From contig JBBRMM010000003.1 in assembly GCA_038230835.1 (NCBI GenBank), positions 1-64,000 on the forward strand: a stretch of 64,000 nt of DNA, written 5' to 3'. Source of the DNA: DASUHT01 sp038230835. GTDB taxonomy: Bacteria; Actinomycetota; Thermoleophilia; Gaiellales; JAICJC01. Position numbers and translations under genes: made by a program. Shown in pieces: positions 41,524 to 51,770 of the stretch (the stretch's first letter is position 1; every line of letters begins with the position of its first letter). The notes below the pieces were generated by a model. It did no database searches, was not told where the DNA came from, and worked only from the letters and a program-made list of their open reading frames with translations.

Positions 41524-41531
41524 CCGCCACC

Positions 41532-43325
41532 TCAAGCCGCGGCGAATGAGAACCAGGCCGACGACCGAGTGCCGGCGTCGCCCGAGGCGGTCACACTCCA
41601 GTAGTACGTCCCGCCGCTGGCCAGAGCGGTCGTCGTGGCCTGCGACGTGGTCAGGTTCTTTTTCGAGTACGCGATCGTCCCGGTGGTCGAGCCGATCCGA
41701 ACGACCACGTAGTACCTCGTCGCACAGCTCGAGTCCCGCCAATCCGGCGCGACCGTGGGTCCCGCAACCGTGCTCGTGTCGGCGGGGGAACGCAGACTGA
41801 ATCGTCCAGGCTTGACGAGACACCGCTCGACTGCGCCGACATCGATCAAGGTGTTCTGCGGTCGTGGGATCCCGCGCTGATCGGTCGGCGGTGCCCCCAA
41901 CGGCTGCCCGCTGTCCAGCGCCGGACTCCCCAGATGTGGCAGGCCCGTCAACGTGGGGCCGCCGTTCCTGGCGAGCGGCCCGAGCATGAGGTCGGCCAGA
42001 CTGTCGCGGCCGCTGCCGAACCCGCACGAGCCGTCGTCGGAGAGATTCGAGCCGCCGCCCAAGGCAACGTTGCAGTTGGCTCCTGCCGACCCATGGGCCA
42101 CGAGCGTGTTCGTCAGGGCCACGGATGCACCCCCGCTGTAGATGCCGCCACCACTCGGAGCGGCGTTCCCGCTCAATGTCACGTTCGTGAGGCTCGCGGA
42201 TGTGCCGCTCTCCGCGTCGACCCCACCACCCTGAATCGTGGCGGTGTTGCCGCTGAGAGTGTCGTTGGTGAACGTTACGCTGCCGAGGCCGGATTGGTAC
42301 AGCGCGCCGCCGCCGCCCAGGGCACTCGTCTTCGTGCCGGCAGAGTTCGCATCCAGCGTGCTTCCGGTAACGGCGAGCGTCCCTGTGTTGGTGATCGCAC
42401 CACCCTCGAAGGTCGCCGTATTGTTGTGGAATGAGCTGTTCAGCACGGTAACCGGATGGCCTGCATCCACCGCGTCGTTCTCCATGCCGGCGTTGATGGA
42501 GGCGGAGTTCGAGGAGATCGAGCTGTCCTCGATGCGGACAGACCCCAAACCGAACGTCGTGTTGCCGGACAGATAGATGCCTCCTCCCTGGTACGCGGTG
42601 TTCCCGGAGACCTGGCTGTGAACGAGGTCGAACCCTGCGCCATCGTTGAAGGTCGCCGCGATGCCCCCCGCGGCAGCGTTCGCCTTGTTGGACCGAACGA
42701 CCACGTGGTCGAGTGTGACTGCCTCGACGGAAGACGAGTAGCTGAGAAAGAGACCACCGGCATAGCTGGCGTGATTGCCGGATACGACGACCCTCGTCAG
42801 GGTCAACCGCCCGCCACCGCCGTCCCAGTACAGCCCCCCGCCCTCGTCGAAGACGCTCGCGGTCTTCCTGCCATTGCGAATCGTGAGGTCGCGCAGGGTC
42901 GTGTCCGTCGCGCTGGAGAGGATCTGGAACACGCGATCGTGCGTGATTGCACCGTTCCCGTCGATGATCGTCTTCGCGCTTCCCGCTCCAACCATCGACA
43001 CGCTGTCGGTGATGTCGAGGTCGCCCAGGATTGCGCCGTCGTCGTCGCCGGGGCGCGTCAACGTGAACGTCCCCGCCGGCAGCTTGATGGTGTCGGCACC
43101 CGCGGTGAAGTTCGCCTGCATGATCGCCGCCCGCAGCGTGCACTTGCCCGTCGCGTCAGCGCACGCAGGACTCCCGACATCCGCATCCGGTGTGTCGGCG
43201 GTGCTGTTGACGGCGTACGTCGTTCCGACGGCCCACGCGGGCGTGAACCCGGGGCATGCGATCGCGAGCAGTCCCCCGGCCAGCATCACCCCCACGAATC
43301 GCAAACCGCGACGCCGCATACCCAA
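41532..43325 (-). CDS. Secreted right-handed beta-helix protein (CSLREAI / choice-of-anchor Q type)
   Basis: 597 residues. Signal peptide MRRRGLRFVGVMLAGGLLAI with AWA cleavage. The CSLREAI-like motif CTLRAAIMQANFTAGADTI lies at about 61-80, followed by a parallel beta-helix with repeated N/G/T-rich rungs (SGNTAYQGGGIYLSGNTTFG, NNTATFEGGAITNTGTLAVT). Near 430-480, DSLADLMLGPLARNGGPTLT with LGSPALDSG and DQRGIPRP is the choice-of-anchor Q region. A final Fn3-like domain (TSTVAGPTVAPDW to the end) has few anchors. A likely surface or secreted carbohydrate-binding/adhesion protein. Confidence 0.85.
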   Translation of the reverse strand: MGMRRRGLRFVGVMLAGGLLAIACPGFTPAWAVGTTYAVNSTADTPDADVGSPACADATGKCTLRAAIMQANFTAGADTIKLPAGTFTLTRPGDDDGAILGDLDITDSVSMVGAGSAKTIIDGNGAITHDRVFQILSSATDTTLRDLTIRNGRKTASVFDEGGGLYWDGGGGRLTLTRVVVSGNHASYAGGLFLSYSSSVEAVTLDHVVVRSNKANAAAGGIAATFNDGAGFDLVHSQVSGNTAYQGGGIYLSGNTTFGLGSVRIEDSSISSNSASINAGMENDAVDAGHPVTVLNSSFHNNTATFEGGAITNTGTLAVTGSTLDANSAGTKTSALGGGGALYQSGLGSVTFTNDTLSGNTATIQGGGVDAESGTSASLTNVTLSGNAAPSGGGIYSGGASVALTNTLVAHGSAGANCNVALGGGSNLSDDGSCGFGSGRDSLADLMLGPLARNGGPTLTGLPHLGSPALDSGQPLGAPPTDQRGIPRPQNTLIDVGAVERCLVKPGRFSLRSPADTSTVAGPTVAPDWRDSSCATRYYVVVRIGSTTGTIAYSKKNLTTSQATTTALASGGTYYWSVTASGDAGTRSSAWFSFAAA

Positions 43326-43454
43326 CCCCCGATTTGAGCTTCCCCTGCGTGTCTCGACCTATTGAAGCAGATGAGCGCTCGAGATGGCGGGTCTGGCGTG
43401 TGCAGCGTCGCAAGGTGGCGGCCGTTCCGTCCGGCGGGTGTGTAGTGTCAGGGC

Positions 43455-43673
43455 ATGATCGCCGCGTTGTTGTCAGTCTTGGGGTTGCTCTTCGGGGCTC
43501 CGCACGATCGCCTGATCTTGGTGCGGGTCGAGCCGCCGGCCACCGTTGCCACGGCCCCCCTGGACAACACGAAGCACCCGCAGCCCGAGGCGGGGCCGAC
43601 TGCACCCGGCGCCGCGCTGTGCGTGCCGTACACGGGGTCTGATGAGCCGACGACCGCGCTGGCACCATTTTGA
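43455..43673 (+). CDS. Small exported or membrane hypothetical protein
   Basis: 72 residues: a short hydrophobic start (IAALLSVLGLLFG), strand-like LILVRVEPPATVATAP, then a Pro-rich tail. Its stop overlaps the TTG start of the next gene (TTGA at 43670-43673), which supports it being real. No family recognised. Confidence 0.4.
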   Translation: MIAALLSVLGLLFGAPHDRLILVRVEPPATVATAPLDNTKHPQPEAGPTAPGAALCVPYTGSDEPTTALAPF

Positions 43674-44143
43674 AGCGGCCGGTGATCGCTCTCCCTGTAC
43701 TCGTGCTGGCGGTGTTCGCTGCCGGGTGCCTGGGTCGCGCATCGTCGAACCCACCGACTGCGCCCGCGTCCCCACCGACCGCCGATTCGAGCATCCGCAC
43801 AAATCACGGCCTGAGGTTCCATCTCGATCCGGCGACTCGGACGCGATTGCTTGCCGAGTGGCGGGTGGCTCGATACACCTGCCCGGCGGCGGCTGGGTGC
43901 CCACTGGGTTCGGGGGTCTTCCGAACCGGGAACGCCCTTCTGGTGGCGATGAACCGATCCAATTCCACGGTGCTGTTACGCACCGGTAGCGTCCCTGCGA
44001 GGGACAGCCGCGGGCTGGTGTTCGTTCTGCCGGACTCGAGTGCGAATCGGCTCGACATCGCCACCGCGGCGGCTGACGGCTCCTTCGTCCATCTTGTCGC
44101 AGTGGGCGTTCGCCTACCGCGCTTCGAGTTCGCCGCGCTCTGA
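43670..44143 (+). CDS. Lipoprotein, unknown function
   Basis: 157 residues from TTG 43670, starting MKRPVIALPVLVLAVFAAGC: a lipoprotein signal with lipobox FAAGC. A Pro/Thr-rich linker leads to a beta-rich domain with LLAEWRVARYTCPAAAGCPL (Cys pair) and LVAVGVRLPRFEF at the end. No family recognised. Overlaps the preceding small ORF. Confidence 0.65.
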   Translation: MKRPVIALPVLVLAVFAAGCLGRASSNPPTAPASPPTADSSIRTNHGLRFHLDPATRTRLLAEWRVARYTCPAAAGCPLGSGVFRTGNALLVAMNRSNSTVLLRTGSVPARDSRGLVFVLPDSSANRLDIATAAADGSFVHLVAVGVRLPRFEFAAL

Positions 44144-44152
44144 GTACGTAGT

Positions 44153-44611
44153 TCAGCTCAGAAGCGAGGGGGGCCGAAGCGGATTGACGGGTCCCAGCTT
44201 GGCAATGTCGAATCGCCGCCCACAGCCATCGTCGAGCACGCCGAACGTCTGCCGGTCAACCGTGAATGAGATCGCCGCACAGCGGATGGTCGGCGATCCC
44301 AGCCCGCCAAGCGGCCGGCTGATGGGATACCTCGGGAACGGCCCGACGACTTCGACCAGATACACCGGCTCGGTGGAACCGTCGCTACCACCGCTGCTGG
44401 CCTGGCCTGCGCTCCCCCGTTGGGACAGGACGTAGACCGCGCTTTGCGGACGTGCGTTGCCGCCCGCGCGAGCCTGAGCCCACGCCATCCGTGCCAGCCG
44501 CTGCTCCACAGCGGAAGGATGGCTCGCTGGAGCCGTCACCGCAGGCATTTCTCCACACCCGGCAATGACCACGCCGCACCCGAGCGGCAAGAGGCTACGC
44601 ATCATCCTCAT
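44153..44611 (-). CDS. Lipoprotein, unknown function
   Basis: 152 residues from ATG 44611: MRMMRSLLPLGCGVVIAGCG has a lipobox VIAGC. The mature domain has AWAQARAGGNARPQSAVYVL, EPVYLVEVVGPFPRYP and a Cys pair (TIRCAAISF, DDGCGRRFD). Layout and size parallel the convergent lipoprotein 43670-44143, but I see no clear alignment. tRNA-Val lies just upstream. Confidence 0.65.
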   Translation of the reverse strand: MRMMRSLLPLGCGVVIAGCGEMPAVTAPASHPSAVEQRLARMAWAQARAGGNARPQSAVYVLSQRGSAGQASSGGSDGSTEPVYLVEVVGPFPRYPISRPLGGLGSPTIRCAAISFTVDRQTFGVLDDGCGRRFDIAKLGPVNPLRPPSLLS

Positions 44612-44682
44612 CTGACGATGAGTGTAGGGCTCTGGTTCCGCTCGCCGAGATCTCCGGGATGGTCGGTCCGTCGAGCAACCCA

Positions 44683-44755
44683 TGGGCGGTGACGGGATCG
44701 AACCGCCGACCCCCTGCGTGTAAAGCAGGTGCTCTCCCAGCTGAGCTAACCGCCC
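44683..44755 (-). tRNA. tRNA-Val (TAC)
   Basis: Minus strand: acceptor GGGCGGT/ACCGCCC, D arm TAGCTCAGCTGGGAGAGCA, anticodon stem CTGC/GCAG with loop TTTACAC (anticodon TAC), T loop TTCGATC, discriminator A. CCA not encoded. Confidence 0.95.
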
Positions 44756-44986
44756 GCAGACCGGCTTCGTCGGCACGATCGTCATGCCTCCGGCTCTCCT
44801 CGCCGTCCTGAGCGTTCGACGGTAGCACGCTCACGCAGTTCGCCCGGTCGATCGCGTCCGCGCCGACCGATCGGACGGTGTGTTCAGGACGGGCCGGCTG
44901 TGCCACAACGGTTACGAGCGCTTGATGCCGGTGTTACACGGGCTGCCGAGGATTGGGGCGTGTCACCCACCCGAAAGGAGACCCCC

Positions 44987-46381
44987 ATGAAAACGTTCCT
45001 CGCATTCGCAAGCCTGGTCGCCGCGGGATGCGCAACGGCTTCGGTGGCGGTGGGTGAGCCCAGCGCCCGGGCGAATCTCACGCCGCACCCGACGCCGATG
45101 AAACCCCTGACGACCCGGGTCAGCGTCTCGAGCACCGGCCGGCAGGGCAACTACAACAGCTACGCAGTGGGCATCAGCGCGAACGGCCGCTACGTGGTCT
45201 TCAACTCGGACGCCACGAACCTGGTCCCGGGCGACACCAACCACCGGGGCGACGTGTTCGTGCACGACCGGGCGACCGGCCGGACCACCCGGATCAGCGT
45301 GAGCAGCAGCGGCCACCAGGCCACCTGCACGGATCCGTTCGGTTGCTCCGGTGCGGCGGGCATCAGCGCCGACGGCCGGTACGTCGGGTTCGTATCGTCG
45401 GCCGCGAACCTGGTCGCCGGCGATACCAACGGTGCGTCGGACATCTTCGTACGCGATCGCTGGACACGGCGGACGGCGCTTGTCAGCGTCAGCAGCGACG
45501 GCCGCCAGGCGAATGCGACCAGCGGCTCCGCGGCGATCAGCGCCGACAGCCGCTACGTCGCGTTCGTGTCCGCGGCGTCGAATCTCGTGCCCGGCGACAG
45601 CAACGGAGTCGCGGATGTGTTCGTGCGCGATCTCAAGACCGGCCGTACCTCTCGGTTGAGCGTCACCAGCCGCGGCGGTCAGGCCAACAGTTGGAGTGAC
45701 AGTCCGGCGATCGGCGCACACGGACGGTACGTCGCATTCACCTCGTCGGCGTCGAACCTGGTCGCGGGCGACACCAACAACCTGCCGGACGTGTTCGTGC
45801 ACGACCGTGCGACCGGCCAGACCCGGCGTGTGAGCGTCGGCAGCCACGGCACCCAGGCCGAGGGTGCACGCTACTCGAACGGCAGCAACGCCCCGTCGAT
45901 CAGCGCCGACGGCCGCTACGTCGCGTTCCATTCGGACGCGACCAACCTGGTTGCCGGCGACACCAACGGCGTGTTCGACATTTTCGTGCGCGACCGCCGG
46001 ACGGGGAGCACGACGCGGATCAGCGTCAGCAGCGGCGGCGCGCAGGCGAACGCGGAGACGCTCGGCCCTCCGACGATCAGCGCCGACGGCCGCTACGTCG
46101 CGTTCGGATCGCTGGCATCGAACCTGGTCGCAGACGACAACAACGACATCACCGACGCCTTCATGCGCGATCGCCGGACCGGGCGAACGACCCTGGTCAG
46201 CCTGAGCACCGATGGAAGGCAGGGCGGCGACAGCAGCTGGCCCGCCGCGATCAGCGCGAACGACCGTTATCTCGCCTTCTCGTCATGGGCGTCCAACCTC
46301 GTCGCGGGCGACAGCAACCCCGCGGCGGACGCGTTCGTTCGGTATCTCGGCCGGATGACCGCGGATTGCACGGGCCGGTAG
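44987..46381 (+). CDS. Exported seven-bladed TolB/PD40-type propeller lipoprotein
   Basis: 464 residues from ATG 44987 behind GAAAGGAG. The signal ends in LVAAGC, a probable lipobox (an AxA site further on is an alternative). Seven near-identical repeats follow, each like ISADGRYVAFxSxASNLVAG, then DTNGVxDVFVRDRxTG and TRxSVSSxGxQAN. They form a single closed propeller related to TolB/WD40-like PD40 domains. Catalytic residues are absent, so a binding role is likely. The last repeat ends in AFVRYLG and a short Cys-containing tail. Confidence 0.85.
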   Translation: MKTFLAFASLVAAGCATASVAVGEPSARANLTPHPTPMKPLTTRVSVSSTGRQGNYNSYAVGISANGRYVVFNSDATNLVPGDTNHRGDVFVHDRATGRTTRISVSSSGHQATCTDPFGCSGAAGISADGRYVGFVSSAANLVAGDTNGASDIFVRDRWTRRTALVSVSSDGRQANATSGSAAISADSRYVAFVSAASNLVPGDSNGVADVFVRDLKTGRTSRLSVTSRGGQANSWSDSPAIGAHGRYVAFTSSASNLVAGDTNNLPDVFVHDRATGQTRRVSVGSHGTQAEGARYSNGSNAPSISADGRYVAFHSDATNLVAGDTNGVFDIFVRDRRTGSTTRISVSSGGAQANAETLGPPTISADGRYVAFGSLASNLVADDNNDITDAFMRDRRTGRTTLVSLSTDGRQGGDSSWPAAISANDRYLAFSSWASNLVAGDSNPAADAFVRYLGRMTADCTGR

Positions 46382-46403
46382 TTCCAGCCGGACGAACGGC
46401 AGC

Positions 46404-46432
46404 CCCGGGGAAGGGCGAGCGACTCCCCCGGG
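46404..46432. terminator. Possible bidirectional hairpin terminator
   Basis: CCCGGGG (46404-46410) and CCCCGGG (46426-46432) form a 7-bp stem between convergent genes ending at 46381 and 46468. Short and without a U tract. Confidence 0.35.
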
Positions 46433-46467
46433 CCTGACACGACTCCTGACATCAGGTCGCCGCCGGC

Positions 46468-48264
<1,797 letters not shown>

Positions 48265-48416
48265 GGACGGACCTCATCGCCGCCGATTGTGGCACAACGA
48301 TGCGGTCGGCGCGGGCTCCCAGGGAGGCGCGCCCTCTGTGGAGGAGACGCAGAGGACGGGCGCTATACTCTGCCGGCGCTCAGGCGGGTCGGCTTCGCCC
48401 GTCTGACCTGCCGCCC

Positions 48417-48490
48417 GGGGGCGTAGTTCAGCTGGTTAGAACGCCGGCCTGTCACGCCGGAGGTCGCGGGTTCGAGTCCCGTCGCTCCCG
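48417..48490 (+). tRNA. tRNA-Asp (GTC), integration site of the 48.4-61.3 kb element
   Basis: Acceptor GGGGGCG pairs with CGCTCCC (one G-U), anticodon stem CCGGC/GCCGG around CTGTCAC gives anticodon GTC, T arm GCGGGTTCGAGTCCCGT, discriminator G. Its last 46 bases are repeated exactly at 61272-61317. Confidence 0.95.
48445..48490 (+). repeat. attL core, 46-bp direct repeat inside tRNA-Asp
   Basis: Covers the anticodon arm from CGGCCTGTCACGCCGG to the discriminator base. Identical to 61272-61317; flanking bases differ on both sides. Confidence 0.9.
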
Positions 48491-48563
48491 CTCTCTCGAT
48501 GCCTTGATCCCAAGCGCGTTTCTCCGTCTCGACCGTGGATCGGCTGGACGCAACGCTCGCTCC

Positions 48564-48584
48564 CGATGGGGTGTGGATGGGGTG
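48564..48584 (+). repeat. Arm-like repeat, copy 1
   Basis: Contains GATGGGGTGTGGATGGGGTG. An identical copy is at 61139-61159 and degenerate copies at 58545 and 60737, each near an att-like sequence. Confidence 0.6.
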
Positions 48585-48590
48585 AGCGGG

Positions 48591-49664
48591 TCAGTCGAGG
48601 CCGAGCCCGGGCGCGTCGATCAGCCGGTCGAGTTCGCGAAGGACCGTGCGGTTCGCGTCCGGGTAGAGGTGGCCGTAGAGATCCAGGGTGACCCGGATCG
48701 ATGCGTGGCCCATCTGGGCCTGCAGGTACTTCGGGTGGGCGCCGGATGCGACCATCAGCGTGGCATACGTGTGCCGCAGGTCGTGGAACCGGACCGGGCC
48801 CACCCCGCTACGGCGGACAGCGGGGGCGAAGATGCGATGCCGGAAGTTGTCGTCGTTCAAGAGCTCGCCGTGCGGGGAGGGAAACACGAGCGCCAGGCCG
48901 TTCGACGGGCGCGCGACGAGCTGGGCGTGCAGGACGCGGGCCGCAGCCGCCGACAGGTCGACGCGGCGGCGCGCGGCGCGGGTCTTGACCGGTACGAGCT
49001 GCCCTGCGTAGACGCCCGCCTCGACAGTCACGGTTAGTGCTCGCAGGTCGACGTTGCGGTCACGCAGCGCGAAAAGCTCACCCTGCCGCAGGCCGGTGAG
49101 GGCCGCCAGCCGCACCAGGTTGCCGTATGGCTCGATGGTGTTGGTAGCGAGTACATCCACCTCGCGCCAGGACAGGAAGCGCGTCTCGCGGGGCTCGCGG
49201 TGAGGAGCGCGAATGCGAAAGAGGGCCTCGTTGATCACGTGGCCGCGTACCCTGGCGTCAGCCAGCACCTGCTTGAGGACTCTAAGCGCCAGCTCAGCCT
49301 GCCGCGGCGCACGCCCGGAGAGCGCCGAGATGTGATCTTCGACCTCCGCGGGTCGCAACGCATCCAGGGCGGTGTGCCGGAAGGCTCCCAGGTGGGGCAG
49401 GACGTCGCGGACGCGATCGGCCGAGGACGGTCTAACCCGGCGCTCGTAGCGGGCGAGCCATCCGTCCAGGTACGCTCCCAGTGGTTCCGTGGGGGCCTGG
49501 TAGAGGCCTCCCAGGGCGGCCTGGCGGTGCAGCTCGAGCACGAATCGGTCGGCGTCTCGTTTGACCACGAAGGTGCGTGAGCGGTCGCGCCCGTCGGGGC
49601 CGAGCCAGCGGGCCCGGTACCGGCGGGTGCCGTCCTTCAGCCGGTACGGCTCGATGTGAGCCAT
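48591..49664 (-). CDS. Tyrosine-type site-specific integrase
   Basis: 357 residues. N-terminal SAM-like core-binding domain (about 60-150; LGAYLDGWLARYERRVRPSS), then a catalytic domain with the first Arg in ALTGLRQGELFAL, HxxR in FHDLRHTYATLM, the second His in QMGHASIRVTLD and the Tyr in DLYGHLYPD. All catalytic residues are present. It ends 100 bp from tRNA-Asp, as expected for an integrase using that gene as att. Its start overlaps the excisionase-like gene by 28 bp. Confidence 0.95.
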   Translation of the reverse strand: MAHIEPYRLKDGTRRYRARWLGPDGRDRSRTFVVKRDADRFVLELHRQAALGGLYQAPTEPLGAYLDGWLARYERRVRPSSADRVRDVLPHLGAFRHTALDALRPAEVEDHISALSGRAPRQAELALRVLKQVLADARVRGHVINEALFRIRAPHREPRETRFLSWREVDVLATNTIEPYGNLVRLAALTGLRQGELFALRDRNVDLRALTVTVEAGVYAGQLVPVKTRAARRRVDLSAAAARVLHAQLVARPSNGLALVFPSPHGELLNDDNFRHRIFAPAVRRSGVGPVRFHDLRHTYATLMVASGAHPKYLQAQMGHASIRVTLDLYGHLYPDANRTVLRELDRLIDAPGLGLD

Positions 49665-49930
49665 CGTCTACTCGGCGAACAGGGCGGCCTGCTGCCCGGC
49701 GGCAGGCGCGCCGCCGGGCGGGGCGGCGCAGCGGCGGCGCCGGTCGTGCTGGCGAGCACTGTGCCTTCGCGGTGTGCGGCGAGCCAGGCGTCGATGTCGT
49801 CGCGGCGGAACCGGCGGGTACCGCCGAACTTGTAGCTCGGCAGGTTTCCTGCCGCCGCCTGGTCGTACACCCAGTTCTCGTGCAAGCCCAGCAGCTGTGC
49901 GACCTGTCGGGCGTTCATCAGCTCATCCAC
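49637..49930 (-). CDS. Excisionase-type helix-turn-helix protein
   Basis: 97 residues. The MerR-like winged helix of the Xis/HTH_17 family fills the first half: MNARQVAQLLGLHENWVYDQ then AAAGNLPSYKFGGTRRFRRD and DIDAWLAAHR. A Pro/Ala-rich tail follows, overlapping the integrase start. It probably directs excision and may control the integrase. Confidence 0.85.
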   Translation of the reverse strand: MDELMNARQVAQLLGLHENWVYDQAAAGNLPSYKFGGTRRFRRDDIDAWLAAHREGTVLASTTGAAAAPPRPAARLPPGSRPPCSPSRRWLTSSRTG

Positions 49931-50044
49931 GACCCGCCTCCTTCTTCACCCTCATCAACTCCGATGCTCAAGAACATCACGTAGCATATACGCATCACAC
50001 TGTGTTTTCAAGTTCTGCGGCGCTGGAGACGCTAGGCTCCACCT

Positions 50045-50356
50045 GTGCGAGGAGGCGAACTGATCCGTGAGGCGCGGACGCGGGCCGGCTTGACCCAGGC
50101 CGACCTCGCGGAACGAACCGGCCGCGACCGCTCCGTAATCGCGCGCTGGGAGCACGGCGCCGTGTCTCCGCCGGTGGAGAGCCTGCTGGCCTGCGTCCAC
50201 GCGTGCGGATTCGACATCCCGCTGATGCTCATGCCGCTCGACCGTAGCGTCGACCCGGAGCTTGGCGAGTCGCTGCGGCTCACCCCGGCGGAGCGGGTCG
50301 AGAGGATGCTGGAATCACTACAGAGCGGAGCGAAACGTGGCAGCACCGGGCGATAG
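50045..50356 (+). CDS. XRE family helix-turn-helix regulator (candidate antitoxin)
   Basis: 103 residues from GTG 50045. HTH at about 3-60: GELIREARTRAGLTQADLAE then RTGRDRSVIARWEHGAVSPP. The C-terminal half (FDIPLMLMPLD, ESLRLTPAERVERMLESL) matches proteins encoded just upstream of nucleotidyltransferases. It overlaps the nucleotidyltransferase-like gene by 20 bp, a typical toxin-antitoxin or defence arrangement. Divergent from the excisionase gene. Confidence 0.85.
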   Translation: MRGGELIREARTRAGLTQADLAERTGRDRSVIARWEHGAVSPPVESLLACVHACGFDIPLMLMPLDRSVDPELGESLRLTPAERVERMLESLQSGAKRGSTGR

Positions 50357-50876
50357 CGGGTCGGCCGGTGCGGGCAGCGCACCCTTCGACCCGTACGCGA
50401 TCCTGGCCGCGCTCGAACGCAGCCGAGTCAGCTACGTCGTGGTCGGCAGCTTCGCGCGCGTCGCCCACGGAACGGGTGAGATCACCCAAGGCATCGACAT
50501 CACGCCGTCGCTGCGGCGGGAGAACATCACCCGGCTCAACCGCGCCCTGGCCGAGCTCGACGCTCGCGCCGCCGATGGCCAAACGGCAAGCATGGCCAGC
50601 GTGGCCAGCGACACCACAGCCGTGACGGCGCTGCGGACGCAAGCAGGGAAGCTGAAGTTGGTGCCAGTGCCCGACGGGACGCGAGGCTACGACGACCTGC
50701 GCCGGCACGCGACACGCGAAGCGATGGGGCGCGGCCTGCGCGCCCAGATCGCCTCGCCAGGCGACCTCGCCCGGATGCTCGGCGCGATCGGCCGCCCCGA
50801 GGACCAGGAGAAGCTGCTGCGCCTGCGGCGCCTGATCGAGCTCGGCCGCGGGCTCGACTTCGGCCTCGAGTTGTAG
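50337..50876 (+). CDS. Nucleotidyltransferase-fold protein paired with XRE regulator
   Basis: 179 residues from GTG 50337. YVVVGSFARVAHGTGEITQG then IDITPSLRRENITRLNRALA follows the GSxAxxxHGxxRxTxDIDI pattern of MNT/AbiEii-like nucleotidyltransferases. The usual D-x-D is changed: the first Asp position is Gly (QGID), and GG is GS, so activity may be altered. The rest (ASPGDLARMLGAIGRPEDQE) is family-like, with a conserved helix that contacts the acceptor. Toxin or defence role is inferred from pairing with the XRE gene. Confidence 0.75.
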   Translation: MAAPGDSGSAGAGSAPFDPYAILAALERSRVSYVVVGSFARVAHGTGEITQGIDITPSLRRENITRLNRALAELDARAADGQTASMASVASDTTAVTALRTQAGKLKLVPVPDGTRGYDDLRRHATREAMGRGLRAQIASPGDLARMLGAIGRPEDQEKLLRLRRLIELGRGLDFGLEL

Positions 50877-51080
50877 CCGGGCAACCTCGCCGAAGCGTCG
50901 GCCGCGTGGGGCGGCCCGCGGGCTCATACGACGTCGAAAAAAGGGCCTCGCACTCAAAGTGCATCTGTGTCTCGCCTGCCATCGCAGCCAGCGTCTCCAC
51001 ACGAAGCAGCGCCCACCTGAATGGACGAGCTCTCGATCTTCGTTACCGCGCTGGCGAAGTCCGTCCAACGGCAGGCGCCA

Positions 51081-51770
51081 CTAGGTCGTCGGTGCCTGGG
51101 CTTCTATCTCGCCGTCCAGCAGTTGGATCATGTAGTCGCACCGGCTCGCGACGGCGGAGTCGTGGGTTGCGATGAGGACCGTCATGCCGTGCTCGTCTCG
51201 GAGGCGAACCAGGAGGTCGATGATGTCGATTCCGGTGTGCGAGTCGAGGTTGCCGGTGGGCTCGTCGGCGAGGAGAAGGCCGGGTTGGTTGATGAGCGCC
51301 CGAGCGATCGCCACGCGCTGTTGTTGTCCGCCGGAGAGGCGCGACGGGAGCGATTGCTCGCGGCCTTCAAGACCGACGGCGGCCAGGAGCTCAAGAGCCC
51401 GCTGATGCTTGTCGAAGGTTGTGCGATGGGGCAGAACGGGTGCCGACACGTTGTCGGCGACCGTGAGCGCGGCGAGGAGGTGGAAGCGCTGAAACACAAA
51501 CCCGATCCGCCGGCGGTACGCGGTCTGCTCACGACGCGAGAGGGCCGTGACGTCGATGTCGCCGACACGGATCGATCCAGAATCGGCCGCATCCATCGCC
51601 CCGATCAGATGAAGGAGGGTGGACTTCCCCGAGCCGCTGGGCCCCATGACCGCGCCGACGCTTGCCTCGGGGGCGGTGAGAGAGACGCCTGCGAGGGCGT
51701 CCAAGTACTGATCGGGCGCGGTCATGTAGCGCTTGTGCAGGTCGCACACCTCGACTTGGAAGCCGCTCAT
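51081..51770 (-). CDS. ABC transporter ATP-binding protein, LolD/MacB type
   Basis: 229 residues. Walker A GPSGSGKSTLL, Q loop GFVFQRFHLLAALTVADNVS, signature LSGGQQQRVAIARAL, Walker B LLLADEPTGNLDSHTG and H-loop IATHDSAVASRC are complete. It starts at 51770, four bases into the end of the permease gene (ATGA overlap), so the two are co-translated. Cargo of the tRNA-Asp element. Confidence 0.92.
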   Translation of the reverse strand: MSGFQVEVCDLHKRYMTAPDQYLDALAGVSLTAPEASVGAVMGPSGSGKSTLLHLIGAMDAADSGSIRVGDIDVTALSRREQTAYRRRIGFVFQRFHLLAALTVADNVSAPVLPHRTTFDKHQRALELLAAVGLEGREQSLPSRLSGGQQQRVAIARALINQPGLLLADEPTGNLDSHTGIDIIDLLVRLRDEHGMTVLIATHDSAVASRCDYMIQLLDGEIEAQAPTT

